Assembly (NCBI GenBank): GCA_029262005.1
Contig: JAJDAG010000019.1
Coordinates: 1 to 34,391, forward strand
Direction: 5' to 3'
From: Candidatus Zhuqueibacterota bacterium
Lineage (GTDB): Bacteria > Zhuqueibacterota > Zhuqueibacteria > Oceanimicrobiales > Oceanimicrobiaceae
Length of the DNA: 34,391 nucleotides
In this document: piece by piece, positions 15,603 through 22,987 of the stretch
Layout of the letters: every line of letters begins with the position of its first letter
How positions within the stretch are numbered: position 1 is the first letter of the stretch
The notes under the pieces: generated by a model
The model's input: only the letters and a program-made list of their open reading frames with translations
The model's database searches: none
What the model was told of the DNA's origin: nothing
Program-made: the position numbers and the translations under genes

Positions 15603-15771
15603 TTCAAACTCAAGTCTTACTTATTCGCAGAAATAGAGTTTGAACAATTCATAATACCAATTTCTCAGCGACAATTTCTTAATAGTCCAATCACCAATAC
15701 TTTGCAGACCTAAGAAATTCTCGAGTCAGCCGCTATAGGCTAGATTACGCAAAAAAAGGAATGCGGCTGAC
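15603..15771 (-). promoter_or_regulatory. Three consecutive stem-loops in the rpsF-rpsR spacer
   Basis: Three perfect 9-bp inverted repeats follow one another. GTCAGCCGC is at 15725-15733 with its complement at 15763-15771 (29-base loop). AATTTCTTA is at 15673-15681 with 15711-15719 (29-base loop). TTCAAACTC is at 15603-15611 with 15636-15644 (24-base loop). The last ends 18 bases before the rpsR start, around the ribosome site. This is a candidate RNA regulatory region controlling rpsR and rplI, for example by S6:S18 binding, processing or attenuation. Confidence 0.6.
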
Positions 15772-15835
15772 GCATAGAAAGACATGCTGCAAACCCAACA
15801 GATGAGCCACCTCATATAAAGGAGGTTGACTGAAA

Positions 15836-16381
15836 TTACTCTGCAGTCTTGCTATCTTCCGGCAGTGTCGGCTCGCCCTCATCAACGGAAGCAGTTGTTT
15901 CTTCCTCAACAGCAGCGTCATCCGGTTCAGCCGTAACTGCAGACGTCTCTTCAGTTGCAGCTGCAACTGGTTCCCCAGCAACCACTTCTGTTGCATCGGC
16001 AGCAGCTTCCTCAACAACTGGTTCTGCTACAGCTGCACTTGCACTTTCGGAAGCTGCCTTTTTTGCCTGAGCACGGAGAATGTGTGAAGGTGTCTTCACC
16101 GTGAGATAGCGAAGAACAGACTCTTCCAGCCGATACTCGCGCTCAAGAAGCTGTGGCAAACTGCCTGGTCCTTCAAACTGGATGTGGTAATAACTTCCGT
16201 ATTGCTTCCGGTTTATTTCGTAAGCCAGTCTTTTCTTACCCCATTCTTCTATCGAAGAAATGGAGCCACCATTGTTCGTAATGAACGTTTCAACTTTGGT
16301 TACGGTAGCTTGTAAATCCTCTGCCTTTACTAGAGAATCGACTACAATTGTGGTTTCATACTTCTGCAAATTTGATTTCAC
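15836..16381 (-). CDS. rpsF: 30S ribosomal protein S6 with a long acidic Ala-rich tail
   Basis: The S6 fold covers residues 1 to about 105: [14 protein letters not shown], then [26 protein letters not shown] and [15 protein letters not shown]. It binds S18 and 16S rRNA. About 75 further residues are composed almost only of Ala, Glu, Val, Thr, Ser, Asp and Pro, making the protein 181 residues against roughly 95-135 for most S6. The first in-frame start is a GTG at 16381, but it overlaps the ribosome site AGGAGGTG. A TTG at 16369 would give [10 protein letters not shown], which matches the usual S6 N-terminus. The gene starts 28 bases after hppA. Confidence 0.94.
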   Translation of the reverse strand: MKSNLQKYETTIVVDSLVKAEDLQATVTKVETFITNNGGSISSIEEWGKKRLAYEINRKQYGSYYHIQFEGPGSLPQLLEREYRLEESVLRYLTVKTPSHILRAQAKKAASESASAAVAEPVVEEAAADATEVVAGEPVAAATEETSAVTAEPDDAAVEEETTASVDEGEPTLPEDSKTAE

Positions 16382-16409
16382 CTCCTGCTTTTCACTTCAT
16401 TAGGTATTT

Positions 16410-18419
16410 CTATATAAACAACGGTGCGAGCACCAATGATATTACTGCCATAAGTTTTATCAGAATATTGATAGATGGGCCCACAGTGTCCTTTAAAGGA
16501 TCGCCAACTGTATCACCAATCACTGTGGCCTTATGTGTATCAGAACCTTTGCCACCAAAGTTCCCCTCTTCGATATATTTCTTTGCGTTGTCCAGGGCAC
16601 CACCGGAGTTTGCCATCTGAATACCCAGCATTACGCCGGTAACCAAAGCACCAACCAGAAGGCCTGCAAGTGCGTCAGGGCCAAGTAGCAACCCTACTAA
16701 GACAGGCGTTACAATGGCCAATGAACCTGGCAGCAACATTCCTTGGATTGCACCCTTTGTGCTGATGTCAACACATTTGGCCGAATCCGGTAACACCTTC
16801 CCCTCCATCAAGCCAGGAATTTCCTTGAACTGGCGCCGAACCTCTTCAATCATCTGAAAAGCGGCTTTACTTACTGCTTCAAACAACATGGAAGACACCA
16901 GGAATGGAAACATGCCGCCGATAAGCAAACCTGCCAAAACCCTCGGGTCTTTTATATCTGCGACATCGACGTGAGCAGACTTCATGAATGCAGCCAACAA
17001 ACCAAGAGAGGCAAAAGCGGCAGAGCCGATTGCAAAGCCCTTTCCGATAGCCGCAGTGGTATTTCCAACAGAGTCGAGATTGTCGGTAATTTCTCTAACC
17101 GAGGGATCCAGTTTGGCCATTTCAGCAATTCCGCCGGCATTATCGGCAATCGGCCCATAGGAATCTACGGCAACGACCATACCTGTTGTAGCAAGCATAC
17201 CCAATGCGGCCATGGCAACACCATAAATACCTGCAAAGTGGTAAGATAACATCACCGCACCCGCCAAGGCAAGTACAGGGAACGCAGTTGATGCCATACC
17301 AATTGCAATGCCACCTGTCACAGTAAGAGCAGGTCCGCTCTTTGATTCCTCTGCCAACTTCTTAACCGGTTTGTATTTGTTTGAAGTGTAATATTCACTA
17401 AAAAAACCGACAATAATACCAGACACAACGCCACAAATAGTTGCCCAGAATGGCCCCATAGCTAAATAACTATGGCCATCCTCAGTAAAGTCTGTTCCGA
17501 ATTTGCTCACGATCACATAAGTAGCAACGGCTGTCAGGATCGCGCTGACATAAGTGCCTCCCATCAATGAGCCTTGCGGATTGGACCGTCCGGTGATACG
17601 CACAAAGATAATCCCGATAATAGAGGCAATAATACCGGCGCTGGCAATATAAAGTGGGATCATTTTGAGACTATCTGAACTCAAGCCAATGAGCGATGCG
17701 ATAGCGAGCGCAGCAATAATAGACTCAACATAAGACTCTAGTAAATCTGAACCGAGTCCAGCCACATCGCCAACATTGTCGCCAACGTTATCTGCTATTA
17801 CGGCAGGATTTCTTGGGTCGTCTTCAGGGATGCCCGCCTCAACTTTTCCAACAAGGTCAGCGCCCATATCGGCGCCTTTGGTGAAAATGCCGCCGCCGCT
17901 CCGGGCGAACAGTGCAACCAAACTTGCGCCCATAGCATATCCATTTATAACGACCGGGTCCCCGTCAAAAACAATGTAAACAATACAAAGGCCAAGTAAA
18001 GAAAGACCAACCACGCTCATTCCCATTACAGCGCCGCCGGAGACCGCAACGCGCAACGCGCCTTGCAAACCGCCGGTTAAAGCACCTTGTGTAGTGCGGC
18101 AGTTTGCACGAGTTGCAATACTCATTCCGATGTAACCTGCAAGCGCAGAGGCAACCGCACCAGCAATAAAAGCTACCGATGTTCGCCAACCCAGCTCGAC
18201 ATCAGTGAAAAGCGGAGCCGCAGCCATCAAGGCAGAAATAATTAAAACAAAGATTCCAATATAAATGTACTCTCGCTTCAGAAAGGCTTTGGCACCATCC
18301 TGAATGGCTTGCGAAATCTCAATCATACGTGAACTGCCTTGGTTTTGCTTTATCACATCAAAACTAAGAAATACCACAAACCCAAGGGCAACAAGACTGG
18401 CAATAATTGGGATAATCAA
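16410..18419 (-). CDS. hppA: Membrane-bound ion-pumping pyrophosphatase, K+-dependent type
   Basis: This enzyme hydrolyses pyrophosphate and pumps H+ and/or Na+ across the membrane. It has 669 residues and about 16 helices. The pyrophosphate site is intact: [41 protein letters not shown], and a C-terminal half with [16 protein letters not shown] and [15 protein letters not shown]. The diagnostic segment [17 protein letters not shown] carries Ala where K+-independent enzymes have Lys, so it is K+-dependent by established family rules. The pumped ion is not resolved. The start is a TTG at 18419 with AGGAGG eight bases upstream. It sits unusually between pth and rpsF. Confidence 0.96.
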   Translation of the reverse strand: MIIPIIASLVALGFVVFLSFDVIKQNQGSSRMIEISQAIQDGAKAFLKREYIYIGIFVLIISALMAAAPLFTDVELGWRTSVAFIAGAVASALAGYIGMSIATRANCRTTQGALTGGLQGALRVAVSGGAVMGMSVVGLSLLGLCIVYIVFDGDPVVINGYAMGASLVALFARSGGGIFTKGADMGADLVGKVEAGIPEDDPRNPAVIADNVGDNVGDVAGLGSDLLESYVESIIAALAIASLIGLSSDSLKMIPLYIASAGIIASIIGIIFVRITGRSNPQGSLMGGTYVSAILTAVATYVIVSKFGTDFTEDGHSYLAMGPFWATICGVVSGIIVGFFSEYYTSNKYKPVKKLAEESKSGPALTVTGGIAIGMASTAFPVLALAGAVMLSYHFAGIYGVAMAALGMLATTGMVVAVDSYGPIADNAGGIAEMAKLDPSVREITDNLDSVGNTTAAIGKGFAIGSAAFASLGLLAAFMKSAHVDVADIKDPRVLAGLLIGGMFPFLVSSMLFEAVSKAAFQMIEEVRRQFKEIPGLMEGKVLPDSAKCVDISTKGAIQGMLLPGSLAIVTPVLVGLLLGPDALAGLLVGALVTGVMLGIQMANSGGALDNAKKYIEEGNFGGKGSDTHKATVIGDTVGDPLKDTVGPSINILIKLMAVISLVLAPLFI

Positions 18420-18465
18420 CGACTGTCCTCCTTAATCTAACACCTTAGCATAAACTGTTCATCAA

Positions 18466-19029
18466 TTAATTATATTTGTTCATTGTATTTGTAATCCCGT
18501 GCTCAACAAAATACATAGCCGCTGCTGCAGCTCGGCTAATCGTATGTTCAAGCAATTTACGTTCTTCCTTTTCAAACTCCCCAAGAACAAAATCTATTGG
18601 CTCAAAATCTCCATCTTGCCCTATACCCATTCGAAGCCTACAGAAACCGGAATCTTGAAGACAGCTTAAGATTGACTTGAGCCCATTATGTCCACCAGCA
18701 CTTCCGGTTGACCGAAACCGGAGCTTACCCAGCGGAAGATAAAAGTCATCTAAAACAATGAGAAGATTGCTTAAAGGCACCCTGTGTTCATCCATCAGGG
18801 AGAGCACACCTTCACCACTTCTATTCATATAAGTTTGAGGCTTGGCAAGAACAACCTGCTTTCCTGAACTCAAACCTAATGTCATAATCTGACTACAGCA
18901 CTCCTTAACGAGATGCGAATCGAAACCTTTCATCAATTCGTCAATCACCATAAAGCCGACATTGTGCCGAGTAGCGGAATATTGCGCTCCGGGATTTCCA
19001 AGCCCTACAATAAGAAACCGGTCATCCAT
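18466..19029 (-). CDS. pth: Peptidyl-tRNA hydrolase
   Basis: Pth frees tRNA from peptidyl-tRNA that has dropped off ribosomes. The 187-residue protein shows VGLGNPGAQYSATRHNVGF, which includes the catalytic His (in RHNVGF) and the Asn of GNPG. It also has LAKPQTYMNRSGEGV, LIVLDDFYLPLGKLR with the conserved Asp pair, and GSAGGHNGLKSI. It begins 17 bases after rplY, the usual ctc-pth pairing. The ATG at 19029 has only a weak ribosome site. Confidence 0.96.
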   Translation of the reverse strand: MDDRFLIVGLGNPGAQYSATRHNVGFMVIDELMKGFDSHLVKECCSQIMTLGLSSGKQVVLAKPQTYMNRSGEGVLSLMDEHRVPLSNLLIVLDDFYLPLGKLRFRSTGSAGGHNGLKSILSCLQDSGFCRLRMGIGQDGDFEPIDFVLGEFEKEERKLLEHTISRAAAAAMYFVEHGITNTMNKYN

Positions 19030-19046
19030 ACCGCTACTACCGCACT

Positions 19047-19694
19047 CTACTCTGAGGTGGCCTCTCCTTCGTCGGTGGTTCCGCCTTCAACACCTTCAAC
19101 ATCACCAGATTCAAGCTCATCATCACCTGCTTCTTCTTCCACTTCAATTCTTGGCTCTCTTACAATCACAATAGGCTGTCCGGCATCTGTCAAAATTTTC
19201 ACATTTTCAATATCGAGATCACTCACATGAATAGAATCTCCAAGCTCAAGAGCCGTAATGTCAAGCTCAAAGTGCTCTGGAATATCAGATGGTAAACACT
19301 CGATTGAGAGCTCTCGAAGTTGTTGTTGTAAGATACCACCGTGCGTCTTAACCCCTACCGACGTACCAACAAGATGAAGCGGCAAATCAACAACAATTTT
19401 CTCCGTCATCTTAATGCCGAGAAAATCCACATGCAGCGCAGCGCCGCTTACTGGATGCCATTGAATTTCGCGAATCACGGACTTGACTTTCTTTTTAGGG
19501 CTAAACGCCAAATCAATAATACTATGATCAGAATGCAGAACACCTTTAAATGCCTTCTCATCAACAGATACCGCTATCGACTTTTCACCATGCATATAAT
19601 AGACAGCAGGAACCCTGCCAGAGCGCCGCATCTCTTTGGTTACATGCTTTGACAAGTCGTCTCTTTTTTCTACATTTAACAATGCTTCTGCCAT
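19047..19694 (-). CDS. rplY: 50S ribosomal protein L25 / general stress protein Ctc
   Basis: L25 binds 5S rRNA. The N-terminal domain contains the LRRSGRVPAVYY-like signature (MRRSGRVPAVYYMHG) and IREIQWHPVSGAALHVDF. A TL5/Ctc-type C-terminal beta domain follows, with IECLPSDIPEHFELDITAL and GDSIHVSDL. An acidic tail rich in Glu, Gly and Asp (after about residue 183) closes the 215-residue protein. I chose the ATG at 19694, eight bases after GGAG, over an ATG two codons upstream. It lies between prs and pth. Confidence 0.95.
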   Translation of the reverse strand: MAEALLNVEKRDDLSKHVTKEMRRSGRVPAVYYMHGEKSIAVSVDEKAFKGVLHSDHSIIDLAFSPKKKVKSVIREIQWHPVSGAALHVDFLGIKMTEKIVVDLPLHLVGTSVGVKTHGGILQQQLRELSIECLPSDIPEHFELDITALELGDSIHVSDLDIENVKILTDAGQPIVIVREPRIEVEEEAGDDELESGDVEGVEGGTTDEGEATSE

Positions 19695-19712
19695 GAACAT
19701 CTCTCCAACTTT

Positions 19713-20648
19713 TTAATCAAATAAAGAGCTAATAGACTCTTCACCATGAATTCGTTTTATTGCCTCTCCCAGAAGAGAGGACGCAGTCAAAACCTCTATT
19801 TTATCAATACATTTTTCAGGTGGTAAATGAATTGTGTCAGTAACAACCATCCCGGTTATGGGAGCAGCCGCGATACGCTCAATTGCGTCCCCAGACAAAA
19901 TTGGATGCGTACAGGCAACATAAATACCTTTTGCACCCCGAGCCAACAACGCCTCCGCTGCATTACACAAGGTGCCGGCCGTATCAACAATGTCATCAAT
20001 CAGGAGAATATTTCGCCCTTTAACTTCACCGATCACCTGCATTATTTCAGCTCGATTATGCCCGGGACGTCGCTTGTCAATAACAGCCAAAGGAGCCCCA
20101 AGACGACCGGCATAAGCCCTGGCCATTGAAATACCACCAACATCCGGCGACACAACCGACAAGTCAGACAAATTCATTGCCCGAAAATGATCGACTAAAA
20201 TGGGCGCCGAGTACAAGTGATCGAATGGCACGTCGAAAAAGCCCTGGATTTGTGGCGCATGCAAATCCATTGCAACAACCCTATCAGCACCTGCCGTAAC
20301 CAACAAATTTGCAACCAACTTAGCAGTTATTGAAACCCGGGGCTGATCTTTACGATCCTGCCGTGCATAACCAAAATATGGAATCACAGCCGTAATCCTT
20401 TCGGCTGAAGCACGCTTTGCGGCATCCAGCATAATCAACAACTCCATGAGATTGTTGGCCGGCGAACAGGTTGCCTGAACAACAAAGACATCAGCACCGC
20501 GTATGTTCTCATCATACTTCACCCAAATCTCGCCATCGCTAAAATTGCGTATCTGGGCATCACCGAGTGGCACTTGCAAATACTGAGCTATCCGCTCAGC
20601 CAAACGCCGGCTGGAATTGCCTGAAAAAAGTATTAAATTAGGCTGCAT
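19713..20648 (-). CDS. prs: Ribose-phosphate pyrophosphokinase (PRPP synthetase)
   Basis: Prs makes PRPP from ribose 5-phosphate and ATP, feeding nucleotide, His and Trp synthesis. The 311-residue class I enzyme shows FSDGEIWVKYDENIRG, ATCSPANNLMELLIMLDA, YFGYARQDRKDQPR, the metal-binding DLHAPQIQGFFDVPFDHLY, the flexible-loop region DKRRPGHN and the PRPP loop LIDDIVDTAGTLCNA. The ATG at 20648 follows the terminator-like hairpin after tRNA-Gln. It is followed by rplY after 18 bases. Confidence 0.97.
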   Translation of the reverse strand: MQPNLILFSGNSSRRLAERIAQYLQVPLGDAQIRNFSDGEIWVKYDENIRGADVFVVQATCSPANNLMELLIMLDAAKRASAERITAVIPYFGYARQDRKDQPRVSITAKLVANLLVTAGADRVVAMDLHAPQIQGFFDVPFDHLYSAPILVDHFRAMNLSDLSVVSPDVGGISMARAYAGRLGAPLAVIDKRRPGHNRAEIMQVIGEVKGRNILLIDDIVDTAGTLCNAAEALLARGAKGIYVACTHPILSGDAIERIAAAPITGMVVTDTIHLPPEKCIDKIEVLTASSLLGEAIKRIHGEESISSLFD

Positions 20649-20667
20649 TTTAACTCAAATAACATAG

Positions 20668-20704
20668 AAAATGACGGCAATCCGAATGGGATTCCGTCAT
20701 TTTT
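20668..20704 (-). terminator. Hairpin between tRNA-Gln and prs
   Basis: AAAATGACGG-C-AATCC pairs with GGATT-CCGTCATTTT around a five-base loop (one bulged base). On the minus strand the hairpin ends in TTTT, so it may partly terminate or process the spoVG-tRNA transcript before prs. The T-run is part of the stem, which makes terminator strength uncertain. Confidence 0.6.
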
Positions 20705-20730
20705 AAAATTTTCAACTGAATTTTTTCTCG

Positions 20731-20802
20731 CTGGGGCGGGAGGGTTCGAACCTCCGAATGCATGGACCAAAACCATGTGCCTTGCCGCTTGGCGACGCCC
20801 CA
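20731..20802 (-). tRNA. trnQ: tRNA-Gln (anticodon UUG)
   Basis: The minus strand reads UGGGGCG at the acceptor and CGCCCCA plus discriminator G at the 3' end. The D arm is GCCAAGCGGCAAGGC. The anticodon stem CAUGG/CCAUG encloses the loop UUUUGGU, giving anticodon UUG. The T arm is GGAGG-UUCGAAC-CCUCC. The U1-A72 pair is typical of bacterial tRNA-Gln. The terminal CCA is not encoded (CGA follows). It lies 15 bases after the spoVG stop and is probably co-transcribed. Confidence 0.96.
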
Positions 20803-20817
20803 ATAATTTCCCCTGAA

Positions 20818-21120
20818 CTACCTCACACCCTCAACGCCAGAGCCATCATCTTTCAAAAACTGCCCCTTCCCGTCAGATTTATGATACGCTTCCAAAACCT
20901 TCGATTCCATGTAATGACGAAACTCAATACTAATAGGGTGAGCAATATCCCGATACGACCCATCTGGCATTTTCCGACTAGGCATACTAATAAAATAGCC
21001 GGAGGTGCCCTTAATCACCTTCAACCCACGAACAACAAACGCGTCATCAAGTGTAATATTGACGAACGCCTTTAACTTCTCCTCATCTCGGTAACTAATA
21101 TTAATTTCTGTTATTTCCAT
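20818..21120 (-). CDS. spoVG: SpoVG-family RNA/DNA-binding regulator
   Basis: SpoVG proteins are small nucleic-acid-binding regulators, first known from Bacillus sporulation and present in many non-sporulating bacteria. This one has about 100 residues. It begins MEITEINISYRDEEKLKAFVNITLDDAFVVRGLKVI, and has GYFISMPSRKMPDGSYRDIAHPI, the family core, then EFRHYMESKVLEAYHK. The ATG at 21120 follows GGAGG by five bases. The order ispE - spoVG - prs - ctc - pth resembles the Firmicutes arrangement, without purR, yabJ and glmU. Confidence 0.96.
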   Translation of the reverse strand: MEITEINISYRDEEKLKAFVNITLDDAFVVRGLKVIKGTSGYFISMPSRKMPDGSYRDIAHPISIEFRHYMESKVLEAYHKSDGKGQFLKDDGSGVEGVR

Positions 21121-21166
21121 GTCGCCCTCCATAGAAACGACCGCATCAACCAGGAACTACTCTCAC

Positions 21167-21196
21167 TTTATAATTCGACAACAGCCTTTTATTCAA
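21167..21196 (-). promoter_or_regulatory. Putative promoter of spoVG
   Basis: On the minus strand TTGAAT (21191-21196) and TATAAA (21167-21172) are 18 bases apart, and the -35 box overlaps the end of ispE. It would give a leader of about 40 bases before spoVG, tRNA-Gln and the genes beyond. Confidence 0.5.
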
Positions 21197-22067
21197 TTTG
21201 GGAAATTCCCCAACGAGCGAAGCGCGCCGGAAATACTGCACAATGATCAGGGAGTGAACTTCGCGCTCTTTGAACATCCTCATCACAATCAAATACCCCA
21301 AACAACGCTGAACCGGATCCTGACAAACTCGCATAAACGGCACCACACCGAGTCATCACCCGTTTAATTTCCGAGAGTTCAGGGTGTTTTGAAAAGACAT
21401 TCTTTTCGAAGTCATTTACAGCAGAATCAAACAAATTTTGCTCATTGACATCCCCACCCTTAAAACTCAGCAATGTAATACATTTTTTATTTATTGTCAA
21501 GTCCAAACTAAGATTACCATAAGCCCACTGCGTTGACACACTAAACCCTGGAAACACAACGACTAAAGGCCGATTTAAAAAGACGCCTTCCAGCGGTTTA
21601 ATAATCTCACCCCGACCTGTCGCCAAAGCAGTTCCACCCTGAATAAAGAACGGCACATCAGAGCCGATTCGTGATGCTATCACCTCAAGCTCGGACACCG
21701 CTAAGCCCAAACCAACCAATCGGTTCAAACCCAACAACACAACAGCGGCATTACTACTACCACCTCCCAGCCCAGCGCCAACAGGGATTATCTTGCGCAA
21801 CTGAATATCTACGCCAAAGGAACGGCCAGTCGCCTCTTTAAGGTAATTAGCAGCCAGAACACACAGGTTCGTTTCATCGGTTGGAATGTCCGGACGCGTG
21901 CAACTCAACGTGACTTTTTCATCAGAGCGCAAGCGCAACGAAATTTTGTCCTTCAGGTCGATTTGCTGGAGAATTGTCTCAATCTCATGAAACCCGTCTG
22001 AGCGCTGACCTTTTACAAGCAAACCAAAATTTACTTTTGCATAGGACGGCAGAGAAATCGATTTCAT
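21189..22067 (-). CDS. ispE: 4-diphosphocytidyl-2-C-methyl-D-erythritol kinase
   Basis: IspE phosphorylates CDP-methylerythritol in the MEP route to isoprenoids. It is a GHMP kinase: SYAKVNFGLLVKGQRSDGFHEI carries the substrate-binding Lys, IPVGAGLGGGSSNAAVVLLGLN is the ATP loop, and SLSGSGSALFGVF is the third motif. The ATG at 22067 (292 residues) gives a normal N-terminus. A TTG at 22088, three bases after the upstream stop and preceded by AAGG, is an alternative. It follows the two BMC genes and may share their promoter. Confidence 0.95.
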   Translation of the reverse strand: MKSISLPSYAKVNFGLLVKGQRSDGFHEIETILQQIDLKDKISLRLRSDEKVTLSCTRPDIPTDETNLCVLAANYLKEATGRSFGVDIQLRKIIPVGAGLGGGSSNAAVVLLGLNRLVGLGLAVSELEVIASRIGSDVPFFIQGGTALATGRGEIIKPLEGVFLNRPLVVVFPGFSVSTQWAYGNLSLDLTINKKCITLLSFKGGDVNEQNLFDSAVNDFEKNVFSKHPELSEIKRVMTRCGAVYASLSGSGSALFGVFDCDEDVQRARSSLPDHCAVFPARFARWGISQIE

Positions 22068-22091
22068 TGGATGCGAAATGCGCCTCAAGAA

Positions 22092-22541
22092 TCAGCCTTT
22101 AAAATATTCCTCGAATCCGGCTAACAATAAATCTCTATTGGCTTTAGAGATTTCGCGCCCCTGAATTGGAAAACTCTTAAGATCTCGAGCTACTTTGCGC
22201 ATCTGGCGCACAGGCATTCTACTAATTTGTTCCATCGTAACAGGGCTGGAGGAAGGATGCAGAGACACTTCATCATAGACTATTTCTTCAGTGCTCGCAT
22301 GCGGCCTGGGGATTACATGCGCAGCGACCAACTCCCCAATACGTTCAACAGCAGCAGCGCCGGCATCCACGGCCGCTTTAACGGCGCCCACCTCACCAAT
22401 GACCTTTACAGTAATAAGGGCAGCGATCGTATTTTCAGCTCCGAGCAACTTCACGTCGGCAGCCTTGACCATCGCATCGGCAGCCTCAATGGCACCCACG
22501 AGGCCCCTTGTTTCAATCAATCCAAGCGCTTTCTCTTCCAT
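22092..22541 (-). CDS. BMC-domain shell protein with a helical C-terminal tail
   Basis: Residues 4-82 form one BMC domain, nearly identical to the next gene at the start ([22 protein letters not shown]). Such hexamers tile bacterial microcompartment shells. The pore-loop segment reads NTIAALITV (37-45), where its neighbour has KIGGGYVTV. The tail (83-149) holds a short linker and then about 45 residues, ISRMPVRQMRKVARDLKSFP and REISKANRDLLLAGFEEYF. This looks like a small helix-extension-helix (Rho_N/SAP/E3-binding-like) module that may bind cargo or nucleic acid. The gap to the upstream BMC gene is 18 bases. Confidence 0.9.
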   Translation of the reverse strand: MEEKALGLIETRGLVGAIEAADAMVKAADVKLLGAENTIAALITVKVIGEVGAVKAAVDAGAAAVERIGELVAAHVIPRPHASTEEIVYDEVSLHPSSSPVTMEQISRMPVRQMRKVARDLKSFPIQGREISKANRDLLLAGFEEYFKG

Positions 22542-22559
22542 ACAAATCCAAATATGTAG

Positions 22560-22844
22560 TTAAGAAGCAGAATGAGCAGGTAAAATCATTTCAACATCCG
22601 CATGTGGCCGTGGAATAACGTGCACTGAAACCAACTCACCCACTTTTTCAGCCGCGGAAGCGCCTGCATCTGTAGCAGCTTTTACAGCGCCGACATCGCC
22701 ACGAACCATGACCGTTACGTAGCCTCCACCAATCTTCTCTTTTCCTATCAGTGTTACTTTTGCAGCTTTGACCATTGCATCCGCAGCCTCAATTGCTCCA
22801 ACCAGACCGCGAGTCTCAATCATTCCCAATGCGTCTAAACTCAT
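22560..22844 (-). CDS. BMC-H shell protein (PduA/EutM/CcmK-like)
   Basis: This 94-residue single BMC domain is the basic hexameric tile of microcompartment shells. It contains [20 protein letters not shown], the pore-loop [21 protein letters not shown] and [12 protein letters not shown], all family hallmarks. K37 and G39-G41 make a small polar pore, as in metabolosome shells that pass small metabolites. The start at 22844 has AAGGAG upstream. It is the first gene of the run, behind a strong promoter, and no compartment enzyme or pentameric vertex protein is seen nearby. Confidence 0.96.
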   Translation of the reverse strand: MSLDALGMIETRGLVGAIEAADAMVKAAKVTLIGKEKIGGGYVTVMVRGDVGAVKAATDAGASAAEKVGELVSVHVIPRPHADVEMILPAHSAS

Positions 22845-22911
22845 AGAGTGGGACTCCTTGCTTGATTACTTTGATTTCATTGAACATAGAGCTAAACATA
22901 ACAGAATGCCA

Positions 22912-22940
22912 ATAATACTAATTCTTACATTGATTGTCAA
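22912..22940 (-). promoter_or_regulatory. Strong sigma-70 type promoter of the BMC - ispE run
   Basis: On the minus strand a perfect TTGACA (22935-22940), a 17-base spacer and TATTAT (22912-22917) lie about 70 bases before the first BMC gene. The leader would be about 60 bases with an AAGGAG ribosome site. Confidence 0.82.
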
Positions 22941-22952
22941 TAGTAAAACAGG

Positions 22953-22981
22953 TTGCATTTTACTCTACCAATATCTATTTT
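22953..22981 (+). promoter_or_regulatory. Putative promoter of lpxH, six bases before the start codon
   Basis: TTGCAT (22953-22958), 17 bases and TATTTT (22976-22981) are followed by TAGCGC and the GTG start at 22988. Transcription would begin at or next to the start codon. Its -35 box lies 12 bases from the -35 box of the divergent BMC promoter. Confidence 0.45.
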
Positions 22982-22987
22982 TAGCGC

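Noticed and set aside
15845-16070. Ser/Ala/Thr-rich plus-strand frame opposite the rpsF tail
   Set aside because: It is the complement of the low-complexity S6 tail, has no ribosome site, and is not protein-like.
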